NCBI GenBank assembly: GCA_963816435.1
Contig: CAWFKS010000013.1
Location: 62,001 to 126,000, forward strand
DNA length: 64,000 bases
Direction: 5' to 3'
Origin: CAWFKS01 sp963816435
GTDB taxonomy: Bacteria > Pseudomonadota > Alphaproteobacteria > Rhizobiales > Rhizobiaceae
Positions 43,661 to 52,352 of the stretch are shown here, piece after piece. The notes beneath the pieces were generated by a model, which worked only from the letters and a program-made list of their open reading frames with translations, searched no databases and had not been told where the DNA came from. Made by a program: the position numbers and the translations under genes. Position 1 is the stretch's first letter; each line of letters opens with the position of its first letter.

Positions 43661-44977
43661 ATGACGGATCTGGTCATCACCAACGCCATGGTCGTCACCT
43701 GCGACGGCGACGAGACCGTATTGCTCGACGGCGGCGTGGCGGTTTCCGGTGGCCGCATCGAGCGGATCGCTTCCTCCGCCGACCTGGCCGACACCGCCAC
43801 GAACGCCCGCCGGGTGATCGACGCAGCCGGCCACATATTGATGCCGGGCATCATCAACATGCACTGCCACGCCGGCGACAGCCTGTTCCGCGGCCTCGTC
43901 GAGGACCTGCCGCTGGAGCCCTGGCTGCAGACGGTGTGGAAGGCCGAGGGCGCCATCCTCAACCGCGAGACGACGCTGCTCGGCTCGCTGCTCGGCTTCT
44001 CCGAACTGCTGCTTTCGGGCGTCACCACCGTCATGGACATGTTCTGGTATCCGGCCGAGACGGTGCGTGCGGCCCGCGAGGTCGGCATGCGGGTTTCGAC
44101 CGGCGGCATCTTCTTCGACCCGCCCGGCGTCACCGGCCACGATCTGGCCGGCCGCATCGCCGAGGCCGAAAAATTCTTCGACGAGTTCGGCGACGCCGAC
44201 GACGTCTTCCCGGCGATCCTGCCGCACGGCGCCTACACGGTGAACCCCGACAATCTGAAACGCGCCTGGCAGATCGCCGACCAGCACGGGGCGCTGTTCT
44301 GCACCCATGCCGCCGAGACGCGCGCCGAGGTCGCCGACATCGTCAATCGCTACGGCGCCACCGTCATCCGCCATCTCGACAATCTCGGCCTGCTCGACGA
44401 GCGCACCTCGCTCGCCCACTGCGTCCACCTGGAGGACGAGGAGATCGACATCCTGGCGCGCACCGGCGCCACCGCCATCCACAACCCGATGTCGAACATG
44501 AAGCTCGCCTCGGGCGTCGCGCGCATTCCCGAGATGCTGGATAAAGGCGTCAACGTCGCGCTCGGCACAGACGGCGCCATCTCCGGCAACGATCTCGACA
44601 TGTGGATGGCGCTGCGCTTCGCCGCGACGCTGCACAAGGGCGTCACCGGCCGCGCCGATGCCGTCACCACCCACCAGGCGCTGGCGATGATGACGACCGC
44701 CGGGGCGAAGGCGCTGTGCGCGTCCGACCGGCTGGGCAGCCTCGAAGCCGGCAAGTTCGCCGACATGGTGCTGATCGACGTCAACCGCCCGCACGCCGTG
44801 CCGGTGTTCGATCCCGTCACCCATCTCGTCTATTCGACCGCCAAGTCCGACGTCCGCCACGTCTTCGTCGGCGGCCGCCAGGTGGTCGAGGACGGGCGCC
44901 TGACGCTGCACGACGTCTCCGGCACGATTGCCGCCGTCAACGAGCTGGCGCCGAAGATCGCCGCGAGCATCGCGTGA
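43661..44977 (+). CDS. Amidohydrolase of the MtaD/SAH-deaminase group
   Basis: A 438-residue metal-dependent deaminase: metal motif GIINMHCHAGDSLFRG, then FCTHAAE, SLAHCVHLEDEEID, HNPMSNMKLASGV and ALGTDGA with the catalytic Asp. This is the pattern of 5'-methylthioadenosine / S-adenosylhomocysteine / 5'-deoxyadenosine deaminases, which yield the inosine analogues; guanine or 8-oxoguanine deaminase remain alternatives. ATG 43661 follows GGAGGA. It sits between the nucleoside importer and the nucleoside phosphorylase. Confidence 0.88.
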   Translation: MTDLVITNAMVVTCDGDETVLLDGGVAVSGGRIERIASSADLADTATNARRVIDAAGHILMPGIINMHCHAGDSLFRGLVEDLPLEPWLQTVWKAEGAILNRETTLLGSLLGFSELLLSGVTTVMDMFWYPAETVRAAREVGMRVSTGGIFFDPPGVTGHDLAGRIAEAEKFFDEFGDADDVFPAILPHGAYTVNPDNLKRAWQIADQHGALFCTHAAETRAEVADIVNRYGATVIRHLDNLGLLDERTSLAHCVHLEDEEIDILARTGATAIHNPMSNMKLASGVARIPEMLDKGVNVALGTDGAISGNDLDMWMALRFAATLHKGVTGRADAVTTHQALAMMTTAGAKALCASDRLGSLEAGKFADMVLIDVNRPHAVPVFDPVTHLVYSTAKSDVRHVFVGGRQVVEDGRLTLHDVSGTIAAVNELAPKIAASIA

Positions 44978-45005
44978 GCCTGAAACACCAGACGAAGAGA
45001 CCCGA

Positions 45006-45848
45006 ATGACCGATACCCAGCTCCAGCGCCTCGAACGGGCGCATTCCTCGATCGCCGAGCGCATCGGCGCGCCGCCCGAGATCGCGCTGATGCTCGGCTC
45101 CGGCCTCGGCCAGCTCGCCGACGCGGTGACTGGCGCCGTCACCATCCCCTATGCCGAGATCGCCGATTTCCCGGTCTCCACCGCGCCCGGCCACGCCGGC
45201 CAGTTCGTCGTCGGCGATTTGTGCGGGCGCCGCGTCATCGTCATGAAGGGCAGGCTGCATCTCTACGAGGGCTGGGCGCCGCGCGACGTCGCGCTGCCGG
45301 TCTACCTGATGCGCCGGCTGGGCGCGAAAAGCCTGGTCGTCACCAACGCCGCCGGCGCGCTCAATCCGGAATACGACGCCGGCGAGGTGATGTTGATCGA
45401 GGACCACCTCAACTTCACCGGCGTCAGTCCTTTGGTCGGCGAAAACCACGACGAGATCGGCCTGCGCTTTCCCGACATGTCGCGCGCCTACGATCCCGAT
45501 TTGCGCCAGCTCGCCTTCGAGGCGGCCGGCCGCGCCGGCGTGACGCTGCGCCACGGCATCTATGCCGGCGTTCTCGGCCCGGCGCTCGAGACCTCGGCGG
45601 AGCGCCGCTTCCTGCGCGCCTCGGGCGGCGACGCGGTCGGCATGTCGACGGTGACGGACGTGGTCGCCGCCGTCCATTGCGGCCTGTCGGTGGTCGGCCT
45701 GTCGGCGATCACCAACAAGGCCACCGGCGGTCCCGACCAGCAGCCCGACACGATCGAGGAAGTCTTCGCCAACGCCGCCATCTGCGGCGAGAAGATCGAG
45801 GCGGTGCTGAAGGAACTCCTGCCGGCGATGGCGGGTGCGGCGGCGTGA
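45006..45848 (+). CDS. Purine nucleoside phosphorylase (trimeric, PNP/MTAP family)
   Basis: A 280-residue protein: IALMLGSGLGQLAD, VSTAPGHAGQFVVGD, KGRLHLYEGW, VVTNAAGALN, GVLGPALETSAERR (catalytic Glu) and GLSAITNKATGG (base-contacting Asn). The Glu/Asn pair indicates preference for 6-oxopurines (inosine or guanosine analogues), which fits with an upstream deaminase. It releases the base and a (deoxy)ribose 1-phosphate. ATG 45006 is 28 bp after the deaminase stop. Confidence 0.93.
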   Translation: MTDTQLQRLERAHSSIAERIGAPPEIALMLGSGLGQLADAVTGAVTIPYAEIADFPVSTAPGHAGQFVVGDLCGRRVIVMKGRLHLYEGWAPRDVALPVYLMRRLGAKSLVVTNAAGALNPEYDAGEVMLIEDHLNFTGVSPLVGENHDEIGLRFPDMSRAYDPDLRQLAFEAAGRAGVTLRHGIYAGVLGPALETSAERRFLRASGGDAVGMSTVTDVVAAVHCGLSVVGLSAITNKATGGPDQQPDTIEEVFANAAICGEKIEAVLKELLPAMAGAAA

Positions 45849-45862
45849 CCGCGCCGGCCCGC

Positions 45863-45936
45863 CTCACCCCACCCGCCCCGCTTCGCGGCGCACCCTCCCC
45901 GTCGGCGGGGGAGGCGGCCCGCAGGGCCGGAGGGGT
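45863..45936. repeat. GC-rich palindromic intergenic repeat, copy 1
   Basis: Begins CTCACCCCACCCGCCCCGCT and contains CCCTCCCCGTC paired with GGGGGAGG and GGCCCGCAGGGCC. The same modules recur at 46772, 47849, 48061, 48889 and 49010. Confidence 0.75.
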
Positions 45937-45974
45937 AACCCCGATACGAAAACGCAATGCTGACTGGTGAAACC

Positions 45975-46760
45975 ATGACAATCTCCACCCCTCCCGTCGC
46001 CAAGCTCCTCGACCTGTCCGGCCGCACGGTGATCGTCACCGGCGCCAGCGGCGGCATCGGTGCCGGCATCGCCTCCCGCCTCGCCGAGGCCGGCGCCAAT
46101 TTGGCGTGCCACTATCACGGCAACCGCGAGGCCGCCGACGACCTCGTCACCGCGATCGGCAAGGCGGGCGGCCGCGCCGTCGCCTTCGGCGCCGATTTGT
46201 CGACGAAGGCCGGCGCCGCCGGCCTGGTCAACGACGCGCTGGAGGCCTTCGGCGCCGTCCACGGGCTGGTCAACAATGCCGGCTGGCAGCCCGTCGCCGG
46301 CCTGATGGACGTGTCTGAAGCCGACTGGTCGCAGATGATGGCGGTCAACGCCGCCGGCCCGTTCCTCGCCACCCAGGCGTTTGCCGCGCATGCAGGCGAG
46401 AAGGGCGGCGCGGTGGTCAACATCGCCTCCATCGAGGCGCACCAGCCCGCGCCCGGCCACGCCCACTACGCGACCTCCAAGGCGGCACTGCTGATGTTCA
46501 CCAGGGCCGCCGCACTGGAGCTCGGCGAGAAGAACATCCGCGTCAACGCGGTCTCGCCGGGCCTCATCCACCGCGACGGCATCGAGGAAGGATGGCCCGA
46601 GGGGGTCGGGCGCTGGAAATCGGCCGCCCCGCTCACCCGCCTCGGCCGGCCCGACGACATCGCCGACGCCGTGCTGTTCCTGCTGTCGGACGCCGCGCGC
46701 TGGATCACCGGCGCCGATCTCGTCGTCGACGGCGGCGTCAGCACCCGCCCGACCTGGTGA
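45975..46760 (+). CDS. SDR-family oxidoreductase
   Basis: A classical short-chain dehydrogenase of 261 residues: TVIVTGASGGIGAGIASRLA (NAD(P) binding), LVNNAGWQPVAG, catalytic NIASIEAHQPAPGHAHYATS(K) with Ser-Tyr-Lys, and a C-terminal ADLVVDGGVSTRP. The start MTISTPPVAK at 45975 is preferred; the frame begins at 45957. As it lies after the phosphorylase and before another SDR, it may oxidise or reduce a sugar or aldehyde from nucleoside breakdown. Substrate unknown. Confidence 0.85.
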   Translation: MTISTPPVAKLLDLSGRTVIVTGASGGIGAGIASRLAEAGANLACHYHGNREAADDLVTAIGKAGGRAVAFGADLSTKAGAAGLVNDALEAFGAVHGLVNNAGWQPVAGLMDVSEADWSQMMAVNAAGPFLATQAFAAHAGEKGGAVVNIASIEAHQPAPGHAHYATSKAALLMFTRAAALELGEKNIRVNAVSPGLIHRDGIEEGWPEGVGRWKSAAPLTRLGRPDDIADAVLFLLSDAARWITGADLVVDGGVSTRPTW

Positions 46761-46771
46761 GAAATGTTTTC

Positions 46772-46936
46772 CTCACCCCACCCGCCCCGCTTCGCGGGCA
46801 CCCTCCCCGTCGAGGGGAGGGAGGGCGCCGGCCTCGCAGCCAGCCGCGTTTCCCTGTCCGCACGGAAGGAGGAGGCGTCGGCGTTTCCGCTCACTTCCCC
46901 CTCGACGGGGGAGGTGGCCCGAAGGGCCGGAGGGGG
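46772..46936. repeat. GC-rich palindromic intergenic repeat, copy 2 (split)
   Basis: The left half repeats CTCACCCCACCCGCCCCGCT and CACCCTCCCCGTCGAGGGGA. The right half (from about 46893) has TTCCCCCTCGACGGGGGAGG and GGCCCGAAGGGCCGGAGGGG. About 60 bp of other sequence separates the halves. Confidence 0.7.
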
Positions 46937-46979
46937 TGAACCAATTTATGCCACATGCTGAATTTCGAGGATTGAACAC

Positions 46980-47754
46980 ATGAAGGCACTTCAGGACCGC
47001 GCCGTCGTCGTCACCGGTGGAGCAGGGGGCATCGCGCGCGGCATCGCCGAGGCGCATCGTCGAGCAAGGCGGCAGGGTGGCGCTGGTCGATCTCGACGCC
47101 GGCAAGGCGGGCGAGGTGGCGAAGTCGCTCGACGCCTCCGGCGACACCGTGATCGCCGCGGCCGCCGACGTCACCGACCCGGCCTCGCTCGACGCCGCCT
47201 TCGCCGAAATCGCGCGCCGCTTCGGTCGGCTCGACGGGCTGGTCAACAATGCCGGCATCGTGCGCATGGGCCCGGCCGACGGCATCACGCCGGCCGCGCT
47301 CGACCTCGAACTCGCCGTCAACGTCAAGGGCGTGCTGCTCGCCGCCCAGGCCGCGGCGAAGCATTTCGGCGAGGCCGGCGGCGCCATCGTCAACATCGCG
47401 TCGAACGCCGGCAAGGTCGGCTATCCCAACATGGCCGGCTACAACGCCTCCAAGGCCGCCGTCATCAACCTGACGCGGTCGCTGTCGCTGGAATGGGCGG
47501 CCAGGAAGATCAACGTCAACGCCGTCTGCCCCGGCGGCGTGGCGACCGACATGTTGAAATCGGTGGCCGACTTCATCGCTGGCGGCGACGCCGCGAAGTC
47601 CGGCGAGATGATGGGGCAGATGGTGCCGGCCCAGCTCGGCCGTCACATCCTGCCGGTCGAGGTCGGCCGCGTCGTCGCCTTCCTGCTCTCGGATGCCGCC
47701 CAGATCATCCGCGGCCAGTCGATCACCATCGACGGCGGCGACACGCCGTATTGA
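46980..47754 (+). CDS. SDR-family oxidoreductase, frameshifted
   Basis: The N-terminus (MKALQDRAVVVTGGAGGIAR) continues after an extra C at about 47055 as IVEQGGRVALVDLDAGKAGE, with LVNNAGIVRMG, NIASNAGKVGYPNMAGYNAS(K) and a C-terminal GQSITIDGGDTPY. Restored length 257 residues. Catalytic Ser-Tyr-Lys intact. Probably a sugar or polyol dehydrogenase; it is a paralogue of the preceding SDR and likely in the same unit, separated by repeats. Confidence 0.83.
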
Positions 47755-47848
47755 GAAGCCCGGTCGGTTTTGGCGCCGGGATGCGCGCGCATTCCGGCGG
47801 CAGCCGGCATGCTGTCTTGCCGCAGGTGGTAGACGCGGCGAGCGCGCC

Positions 47849-48125
47849 AATCCCTCCCCCTTGAGGGGGTGAGCGGCTGGTTCGCGGCACGCGAATTGAT
47901 CGTGCCGGTGGCACGATCAAAGGCCGGCGAACGCCGGGACGCTGCGAAGCAGCGGGGACCCGGCCAGTGGGCGCAGCGACGGGACGGGTGGGGTAGCCTC
48001 GGCCGAGCTCGACGACCGGATTCTGGAGCGGCAGTCGCTAGGCTGCGCCGCGCCTGTCTGTGACGACCCCACCCCGCTCCGCTTCGCTCGGACCGACCCT
48101 CCCCTCGAGGGGGAGGTAGGCGCCG
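47849..48125. repeat. Cluster of GC-rich palindromic repeats, copies 3-4
   Basis: Contains AATCCCTCCCCCTTGAGGGG (47850), GGACCCGGCCAGTGGGCGCA and GACGGGTGGGGTAGCCTCGG (about 47957-48000), and GACCCCACCCCGCTCCGCTT followed by CCCTCCCCTCGAGGGGGAGG (48063-48115). These are modules of the same family seen at 45863 and 48889. No gene is supported. Confidence 0.65.
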
Positions 48126-48279
48126 GCGCCGCGGCCAGCCCCAACCGTGGACAGCCGCGCCGCCCCGCATCGCCCAACCCGTTGTTCCTACTGACTACTC
48201 CCCATTCCCCACTCCCTCATTTATCCCCACCTCTCCAGCCCGCGCTACCATCGCCCTCAGTCCCTTCCGCGGGAACACC

Positions 48280-48840
48280 GATCGTGACGGTGATTGCGTG
48301 GGGAGGGACCGGCGCCTCCGCCGCGAAGTCTAACGTGGACTGTTGCGTCCGGGGCGGCACTGTCCAAGGGTTCCCCTGGGGGTACTACCGGCCCCTGTGC
48401 GCTGGACGAGCGCTTAAGGGTGCCCGGCGAGGCGGTGGTGATGAGCCGTCGCCGCTGGAGGACGAAGCAAGAGCGACGCGAATGTCGCTTGTCGCGGAGA
48501 ACCTCCTGAAACCGGGTGCTTGAAGCGGAACGGGCGGTGACCGCAAAAATCGCCGGACGGGCGGCCGCGAGGTCGCAACGTTACTACCCAGATGAGCGTC
48601 CGAACGGCCGCCCGTCTTCCCAGCCGGATCGCCGTCAGGCGACTCCGGCGACAAGCGCCCAGCGGGATCGCGCAGCGATCCTCGCGGCAGGCGCGGGTTC
48701 TTTGACAATGGCCAGACGCTTCGGCGGGCGTGGCGATGAGGCCCACGCACGGCCAAGGCCGACCGGCGCGTCGCACCTTTTGGTGCGCCCGCGCGGAGGT
48801 TCAGCCGCGCAGCGGCGATGCGAACCGTGAGCGAAAGGAA
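48280..48840. other. Unassigned non-coding stretch with strong inverted repeats
   Basis: About 560 bp lacking a credible gene; open frames on both strands have no ribosome site or family resemblance. It contains a perfect 12-bp inverted repeat GACGGGCGGCCG (48556-48567) / CGGCCGCCCGTC (48605-48616) with a 37-nt loop, GATCGC/GCGATC near 48675-48690 and several GC-rich smaller stems, and its composition differs from the flanking GC-rich repeats. It could encode a structured RNA, but I cannot match it to a known one. Confidence 0.35.
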
Positions 48841-48888
48841 AAGCCGGGCGTGGCAATGAAGAGGTTTGGGCAGGCGGCGATGCCGGCA

Positions 48889-49112
48889 AATCCCTCCCCC
48901 TCGAGGGGAGGGTGGACCGGAGCGAAGCGACGGGACGGGTGGGGTAGCCTCGGCCGGTGCTCGGAAGCGGGAATCTGAGCGGCAATCAGTAGGTGCGCAC
49001 CCTTCCTAGACGACCCCACCCGCCTCGCTTCGCCTCGGCACCCTCCCCTCGAGGGGCGAGGAAAGGCGGCAGCGCCCCTCCGAAACGACCCCACCCCGAT
49101 CCGCTGACGCGG
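48889..49112. repeat. GC-rich palindromic repeats, copies 5-6
   Basis: AATCCCTCCCCCTCGAGGGG and GACGGGTGGGGTAGCCTCGG (48890-48960), then GACCCCACCCGCCTCGCTTC with CCCTCCCCTCGAGGGGCGAG (49012-49061) and a partial GACCCCACCCCGATCCGCT at 49089. Orientation is opposite between the two blocks. Confidence 0.65.
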
Positions 49113-49129
49113 ATTGCCAGCGACCGGGA

Positions 49130-50237
49130 TCAGGCCACCTTTTTCGCCCGTTCGGGAAACAGCTTCGCCAGCCCCTCGCGCGAGGCCTTGGCGATGCCGC
49201 GCTCGGTGATCAGCCCGGTGACCAGCCGCGCCGGCGTGACGTCGAAGGCGGGATTGGCGGCCGGCGTGGCGTCGGGCGAGATGCGCACCTGCGTCACCGC
49301 GCCGTCTGCCGTGCGGCCCCACACCAGCGACACCTCGTCGCGGGTCGCGCTCCTCGATCGGGATCTCGGCGACCCCGTCCGAGACCGTCCAGTCGATGGT
49401 GGGCGAGGGCAGCGCCACGTAGAACGGCACGCCGTTGTCGTGGGCCGCCAGCGCCTTCAGATAGGTGCCGATCTTGTTGCACACGTCGCCCTCGGCCGTC
49501 GTGCGGTCGGTGCCGACGATCACCATGTCGATCGCCCCGCGCTGCATCAGATGGCCGCCGGCATTGTCGACGATCAGCGTGTGCGGCACGCCGTGGCCGG
49601 CCATTTCCCACGCCGTCAGGTGGGCCCCCTGGTTGCGCGGCCTCGTCTCGTCGACGAAGACGTGGACGGGGATGCCCGCCTCGGTGGCGAGATAGATCGG
49701 CGATGTCGCGGTGCCGTAGTCGACGGTGGCGAGCCACCCGGCATTGCAGTGGGTGAGGATGTTGACCGGCTCGCCGGGCTTCTTCCGCGCCGCGATGTCG
49801 CGGATCACGGCCAGTCCGTTGCGGCCGATGGACCGGTTGAGCTCGACGTCCTCGTCGGCGATCTCGCCGGCGCGCTTCCAAGCCGCTTCGGCGCGCTCGG
49901 CTTCGGGAAGCGGGCGCAGCAGCGCGCGCAGATCGTCGAGCGCCCAGCGCAGATTGATCGCCGTCGGGCGGGTGGCGTGCAGCACCTCCCAGACGTCGTC
50001 GAGGGCGGCGTCGGAAGGGTCTTTCGCCATGCGGACAGCGACGCCGTAGGCCGCCGCAACGCCGATCAGCGGCGCTCCGCGCACCCACATGTCCTTGATC
50101 GCGGCGGCGATGCCCTCGACCGTGTCGATCCGCTCGACCGAGAATTCGTGCGGCAGGCGGCGCTGGTCGATCACCTCGACGGCGGTTCCGTCGCTGGCGG
50201 GCCAGATCGAGCGGTAGTGCCGGTCTCCGACTTTCAT
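49130..50237 (-). CDS. mtnA: MtnA-type (5-deoxy/5-methylthio)ribose-1-phosphate isomerase, frameshifted
   Basis: An eIF2B-like isomerase: MWVRGAPLIGVAAAYGVAVR, catalytic-Cys motif ILTHCNAGWLAT, VDETRPRNQGAHLTAWEM and catalytic-Asp motif VGTDRTTAEGDVCNKIGT. An extra base at 49338 (in GACCCGCGACGAGGTG on the minus strand) breaks the frame just after IPIEERDPR; removed, the protein has 368 residues and continues EVSLVWGRTADG. It converts the aldose 1-phosphate to the ketose 1-phosphate. It is 14 bp downstream of an aldolase-SDR fusion, not of other methionine-salvage genes. Confidence 0.9.
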
Positions 50238-50251
50238 GGCGCGTCTCCCGT

Positions 50252-52307
50252 TTACCTGAGTGCTGCGGCGATATTGCCGCCGTCGACCGTCATGACGTCG
50301 GCCGTGGTGCGCTCGGCCAACGCCTCGGCGAGGAAGGCCTGTGCGACGTGCTCGGCCGTCACCTCCAGCCCGAGCAGGTTGCCGGCCATGTAGTCGGCCT
50401 CCGAGACGCCGCGCGCCTTCGAGCGGCTGGCGATCATGTCGTCGGTCAGCAGGCCCGAGCGGATGCGGTCGGCATTGACGGCGTTGGAGCGCACGCCGAT
50501 CGCGCCGTATTCCAGCGCGTATTGCCGCGACAGGAACAGCGTTGCCGCCTTCGGCAGGCCGTAGGCGCCGAAATTGGCGCCGGGGTTCACCGCCTGCTTG
50601 GAGGTGTTGAACAGAAGCACGCCGCCGGTGCCCTGCATGGAAAAGACGCGCACCGCGTTCTGCGCCACCGACTGGTGGGCGAAGAAATTGAGCTCGAAGC
50701 TTTTCCTGAGCGTCGCGTCGTCGAGCTCGCCGATCCTGCCCTGCCAGGCGGCCCCTGCGTTGGAGATGACGATGTCGACCCCGCCGAAGGCCTCGACCGC
50801 GTTGTCGAACGCGGCGCGCACGGAAGCCGGGTCGGTGACGTCGCAGGCAACCCCGATCGAGGCGTTGCCGGCCTGCTTGGCGGCCTCGGCGGCCTTGTCT
50901 GCCGTCGAGATCGGCGACCACGACATGCGCGCCCTGGCTCGCGAACAGTTTCGCGGTCGCCGCGCCGATGGCGCCGGCTCCGCCGGTCACCAGCACCACC
51001 TGGCCCGACAGCGGCTTCGGCTTGTTGGCGGCGAGCTTGGCCTGCTCCAGCGACCAGTATTCGAGCTCGAACAGGTCCGACAGCGGCAGCGGACGGAACG
51101 AGCCGATCGCCTCCGCGCCCTTGATCGCCTCGATCAGCATCTCGCCGACATCGGCCGCGATCCTCGCTTCCTTCATCGAGCGGCCGTGGCCGAACATGCC
51201 GACGCCGCGCACGAAGGTCAGCCGCGGCATCGGGTCGAGCATGGTGCGCGAAACCTCGTCGCGCCCGTCGTTCTCCTCGAAATAGGCGCGGTAGCGGTCC
51301 GAGAAGGCGGCGACCCGTTCCTCGATCACGGCACGGTAGCCGTCGAGCTTGCCGGCCTCCGGGGCGGGCAGCACCAGCGGCCCGGTCTTGATGCGGATCG
51401 ACAGGTCGGGCGTCGACACACCGCGCAGCGAAAGGTCCTCCGCGCTTTCGGCGTTGGCGAAGGCCATGATCGCCTCGGAAGACCGGAACTCGCTGACCAT
51501 GCGGTCGTACCGCCCTTCGCCCTTGGCGACGGCCACCGCCCCGCGCAGCAGCGGCGCGATCTCCGCCGCCGACGCGATGTCGTCGGGCAGCTTCACCTGC
51601 GCGAACGGTTCCTTGCCGGACTTCGCCACGTGCTCCTCGGCCATCGTGACGAACTCGATCATCAGCGAATAGGCGGTTCTCGCGTCCTCGGCGAAGGTGA
51701 AGATGCCGTGCTTGTCGAGGATCAGCCCCTCGACCGAAGGATCGGCGTCGTAGACTTCCGCCGCCGCCTTGGCGAGGTCGAACCCCGGCTTGATGTAGGG
51801 CACGAAGCCCATGCGCTTGCCGAACAGTTTCCGGCAGACTTCCTCGCTGTCGTTCTGGTCGACCAGCGCCAGGATCGCCGTCGAGTGCGTGTGGTCGACG
51901 AATTTGTGCGGCAGGAAGGCGTGCAGCAGCGTCTCGATCGACGGGTTGGGCGAGGCGGGATCGATCAGATTGGCGCGCTGCAGCGCCACCATGTCCTCGT
52001 CCGAAAGCGCGTCCAGCCTGCGCGCCTTCAGGAGCGGCGCGAGCTTGACCGCCGGCAGGCCGGGCGCCTCGATCACGCCCATGTCCCAGCCGCTGCCCTT
52101 GACGCACAGCACCTGCCATTCCTCGTCCAGAATGTCCGTGGCCGTCGTCTTCAGCGAGGTGTTGCCGCCGCCGTGCAGCACCAGCCGCGGCTCGCCGCCG
52201 AGCAGCCTGGTCGTGTAGACGCGCAGCGCCAGGTCGCGCGGCACGCCCTTTTCGGCCTGCGCCTTCACCACGCGTTCGGCTTCGGCATCGTCCCAGAGGT
52301 TCTTCAT
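50252..52307 (-). CDS. Bifunctional class II aldolase/short-chain dehydrogenase (RhaD-like fusion), frameshifted
   Basis: Residues about 1-220 are a class II (zinc) aldolase: LVLHGGGNTSLKTT, VDHTHSTAI (zinc His pair), ILDKHGIFTF. Residues about 430-684 are an SDR: GQVVLVTGGAGAIGAATAKL, DVTDP, VISNAGAAWQGR. An extra base at 50903 separates them; corrected length is 684, normal for the rhamnulose-1-phosphate aldolase/lactaldehyde dehydrogenase fusions. It would split a ketose 1-phosphate to DHAP and an aldehyde and oxidise the aldehyde. No rhamnose genes are nearby; mtnA follows 14 bp on. Confidence 0.88.
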
Positions 52308-52352
52308 CGAATTCCCGTCATGTTGCTTGTTTCGTGCTGCGGTCGCGCCCGC

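Noticed and set aside
48300..48560. tmRNA, RNase P RNA, SRP RNA or 6S RNA gene
   Set aside because: I could not find the diagnostic motifs of any of these; kept only as an unassigned possible RNA.
48182..48776. Open frames of 71-123 codons on both strands in the mtnA-SDR gap
   Set aside because: No ribosome site, no family pattern and proline/arginine-rich content typical of GC-rich non-coding DNA.
49130..50237. Standard methionine salvage operon
   Set aside because: mtnA is alone; no mtnB, mtnC, mtnD, mtnK or mtnP is visible in the window.
48801..52307. An 1168-codon frame joining the aldolase fusion, mtnA and repeats
   Set aside because: It arises because two +1 indels bring the aldolase N-part and mtnA N-part into one frame; the middle segment is low-complexity shadow of the SDR domain and the tail reads through palindromic repeats.
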